Below, piece after piece: positions 21,833-22,863 of a stretch of DNA of 22,863 nucleotides. Both the position numbers and the translations under genes were made by a program. Where the stretch lies: positions 1 through 22,863 of the forward strand of contig JAGQIT010000157.1 in NCBI GenBank assembly GCA_020431135.1. Direction: 5' to 3'. This stretch comes from Myxococcales bacterium (GTDB lineage: Bacteria; Myxococcota_A; Polyangia; Nannocystales; Nannocystaceae). Numbering within the stretch: position 1 is the stretch's first letter; the number at the start of each line of letters is the position of its first letter. A model generated the notes under the pieces. That model was not told the origin of the DNA and ran no database searches. It saw only the letters and a list, made by a program, of their open reading frames with translations.

Positions 21833-22863
21833 CTAGGAGGCGGCGCTCGGCCGCTTGTAGAAGGGTCCCTTGACGATCTTGGCCTCGAGGATCTTGCCGC
21901 GCTGGCGGATCCGCAGGGTCTTGCCGATCTTGGCCATCGCCGCGGGCACGTAGCCCATGCCGACCGCGCCGCCGACGGTCGGCGCGGGGCCGCCGCTGGT
22001 GACCTCGCCGACGACGTTGTCGTCGCTGTCGAGGATCTCGGCGCCGTGGCGGAGGATCCCGCGCGAGGTCACCGTGAAGCCGATCAGCTTGCGCGCGAGC
22101 CCGTCGGCCTTCTGCTTGGCGAGGGCCTCGGCGCCGACGAAGGGGACGCCGGCGTCGACCTTGCCGAGCTTGACCACCCAGCCGAGGCCGGCCTCGAGGG
22201 GCGAGGTCGTGGCGTCGATGTCGTTGCCGTAGAGGCACAGGCGCGCCTCGAGGCGGAGGGTGTCGCGGGCGCCGAGGCCGATCGGCGCGGCGCCGGCGTC
22301 GAGGAGCGCCTGCCAGACGCCGGCCGCCTCGTCGGCGGCGACGAAGAGCTCGAAGCCGTCCTCGCCGGTGTAGCCGGTGCGGGCGGCGACGACCGTCGTG
22401 TTGCCGATCTTCGCGTTGGCGAAGCAGAAGGAGCCGACGTCCCCCAGATGCTCGCCGGCGAGGCGGGCGACGAGGTCGACCGCCTGCGGCCCCTGGACGG
22501 CGATCAGCGCGGTCTCGTCCGAGCGGTTGACGATGTCGCAGAGGTCGCCCGCGTGCGCTTTGAAGTGGGCGAAGTCCTTGTCGATGTTGCTCGCGTTGAC
22601 GACGATCCGCACGAGCTCGGGGCCGAAGCGGTAGACGATGCAGTCGTCGACGATGCCGCCGTCGGGGTAGCAGACCGCGGTGTAGAGCGCCTGGCCCTCC
22701 TTGAGGCGGCTCGCGTCGTTGGTGATCAGGCGTTGGACCGCGGCGAGCGCGTCGATGCCGACGAAGTCGATCTCCCCCATGTGCGAGACGTCGAAGATCC
22801 CGACGCCGTCGCGGACCTGGCGGTGCTCGGCGAGGATCCCCTCGTACTGCAGCGGCATGTGCC
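21833..22863 (-). CDS. gcvT: Glycine cleavage system T protein (aminomethyltransferase), 5' end outside window
   Basis: The T protein transfers the methylene group from the aminomethyl-lipoyl H protein to tetrahydrofolate and releases ammonia. The visible 343 codons include IFDVSHMGEI, LITNDASRL, the folate-binding VVNASNIDKDFAHF, RTGYTGEDGFELFV and the family's C-terminal GMGYVPAAMAKIGKTL. The frame is open to the window edge. A methionine at 22858 reads HMPLQYEG, matching the conserved GGWHMPLQYG-type stretch that in relatives lies some 25 residues after the real start, so the ATG at 22858 is internal. Full-length homologues are about 365 residues. gcvH follows downstream. Confidence 0.96.
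   Translation of the reverse strand, partial: HMPLQYEGILAEHRQVRDGVGIFDVSHMGEIDFVGIDALAAVQRLITNDASRLKEGQALYTAVCYPDGGIVDDCIVYRFGPELVRIVVNASNIDKDFAHFKAHAGDLCDIVNRSDETALIAVQGPQAVDLVARLAGEHLGDVGSFCFANAKIGNTTVVAARTGYTGEDGFELFVAADEAAGVWQALLDAGAAPIGLGARDTLRLEARLCLYGNDIDATTSPLEAGLGWVVKLGKVDAGVPFVGAEALAKQKADGLARKLIGFTVTSRGILRHGAEILDSDDNVVGEVTSGGPAPTVGGAVGMGYVPAAMAKIGKTLRIRQRGKILEAKIVKGPFYKRPSAAS

Noticed and set aside
20328..22238. Minus-strand open frame of 636 residues
   Set aside because: It is a shifted frame over gcvT, gcvH and the exported protein, all of which are supported by family motifs in other frames.
1..22863. tRNA, rRNA, CRISPR arrays, insertion sequences and integrase genes
   Set aside because: No cloverleaf with a matching anticodon arm, regularly spaced repeats, transposase motifs or terminal inverted repeats with target duplications were found by eye.

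Overview
This is a very G+C-rich bacterial chromosomal segment with strong G/C bias at third codon positions. It carries seven predicted lipoproteins. Three of them (4872-6044, 8376-9098, 18145-19071) hang a C-terminal domain on a long Ser/Thr/Asp/Gly-rich stalk directly behind the lipidated cysteine. That architecture, together with a FadL-like porin, a cupin/AraC regulator, a compact HSP90-like ATPase and many proteins without a recognisable family, suggests a myxobacterium, most likely of the Nannocystineae type (inference from style, not from a marker gene). No rRNA, tRNA, CRISPR array, insertion sequence or phage gene was seen.

Layout. 1-980 (-): 5' part of a D-aminoacylase-type amidohydrolase, running off the left edge. 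1178-1840 (-): lipoprotein with a duplicated 8-cysteine module. 1941-2195 (-) and 2299-3267 (+): a small membrane protein divergent from a cupin-AraC regulator. 3408-3572 (-): a 54-aa gene with a strong ribosome binding site. 3665-4753 (-): saccharopine-dehydrogenase-like oxidoreductase. 4872-6044 (+) and 6128-6775 (-): two convergent lipoprotein genes separated by two strong hairpins. 6868-8370 (+) and 8376-9098 (-): FadL-like porin convergent with a Cys-rich stalked lipoprotein, with a hairpin across both stop codons. 9164-9790 (-): prolyl 4-hydroxylase-type dioxygenase. 9855-11834 (-): TPR protein. 11964-13544 (+): propeller-like lipoprotein. 13568-13984 (-): four-helix membrane protein. 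14107-14471 (+): apparent frameshifted gene remnant. 14443-15090 and 15109-16725 (-): lipoprotein and HSP90-like ATPase, probably one operon. 17186-18118 (+): zinc-less MDR oxidoreductase. 18145-19071 (-): stalked lipoprotein. 19138-20307 (-): kynureninase-like PLP enzyme. 20351-21391 (-): exported protein of unknown function. 21398-21790 (-): gcvH. 21833-22863 (-): gcvT, cut by the right edge. The last four genes run in one direction with short gaps and may be one transcription unit built on the glycine cleavage system.

The most interesting signal spans the window. Ten genes have a -10-like hexamer TANNNT, often preceded by TGN (an extended -10), ending only 6-8 bases before the start codon (11 in one case). 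A transcript from such a site would begin at or next to the start codon, so these look like leaderless mRNAs. Five of the seven lipoprotein genes belong to this class, while most enzyme genes have a Shine-Dalgarno sequence. Two further points stand out: a perfect 15-bp inverted repeat that contains the -10 of the hydroxylase gene, and the tandem 8-cysteine module of the first lipoprotein.
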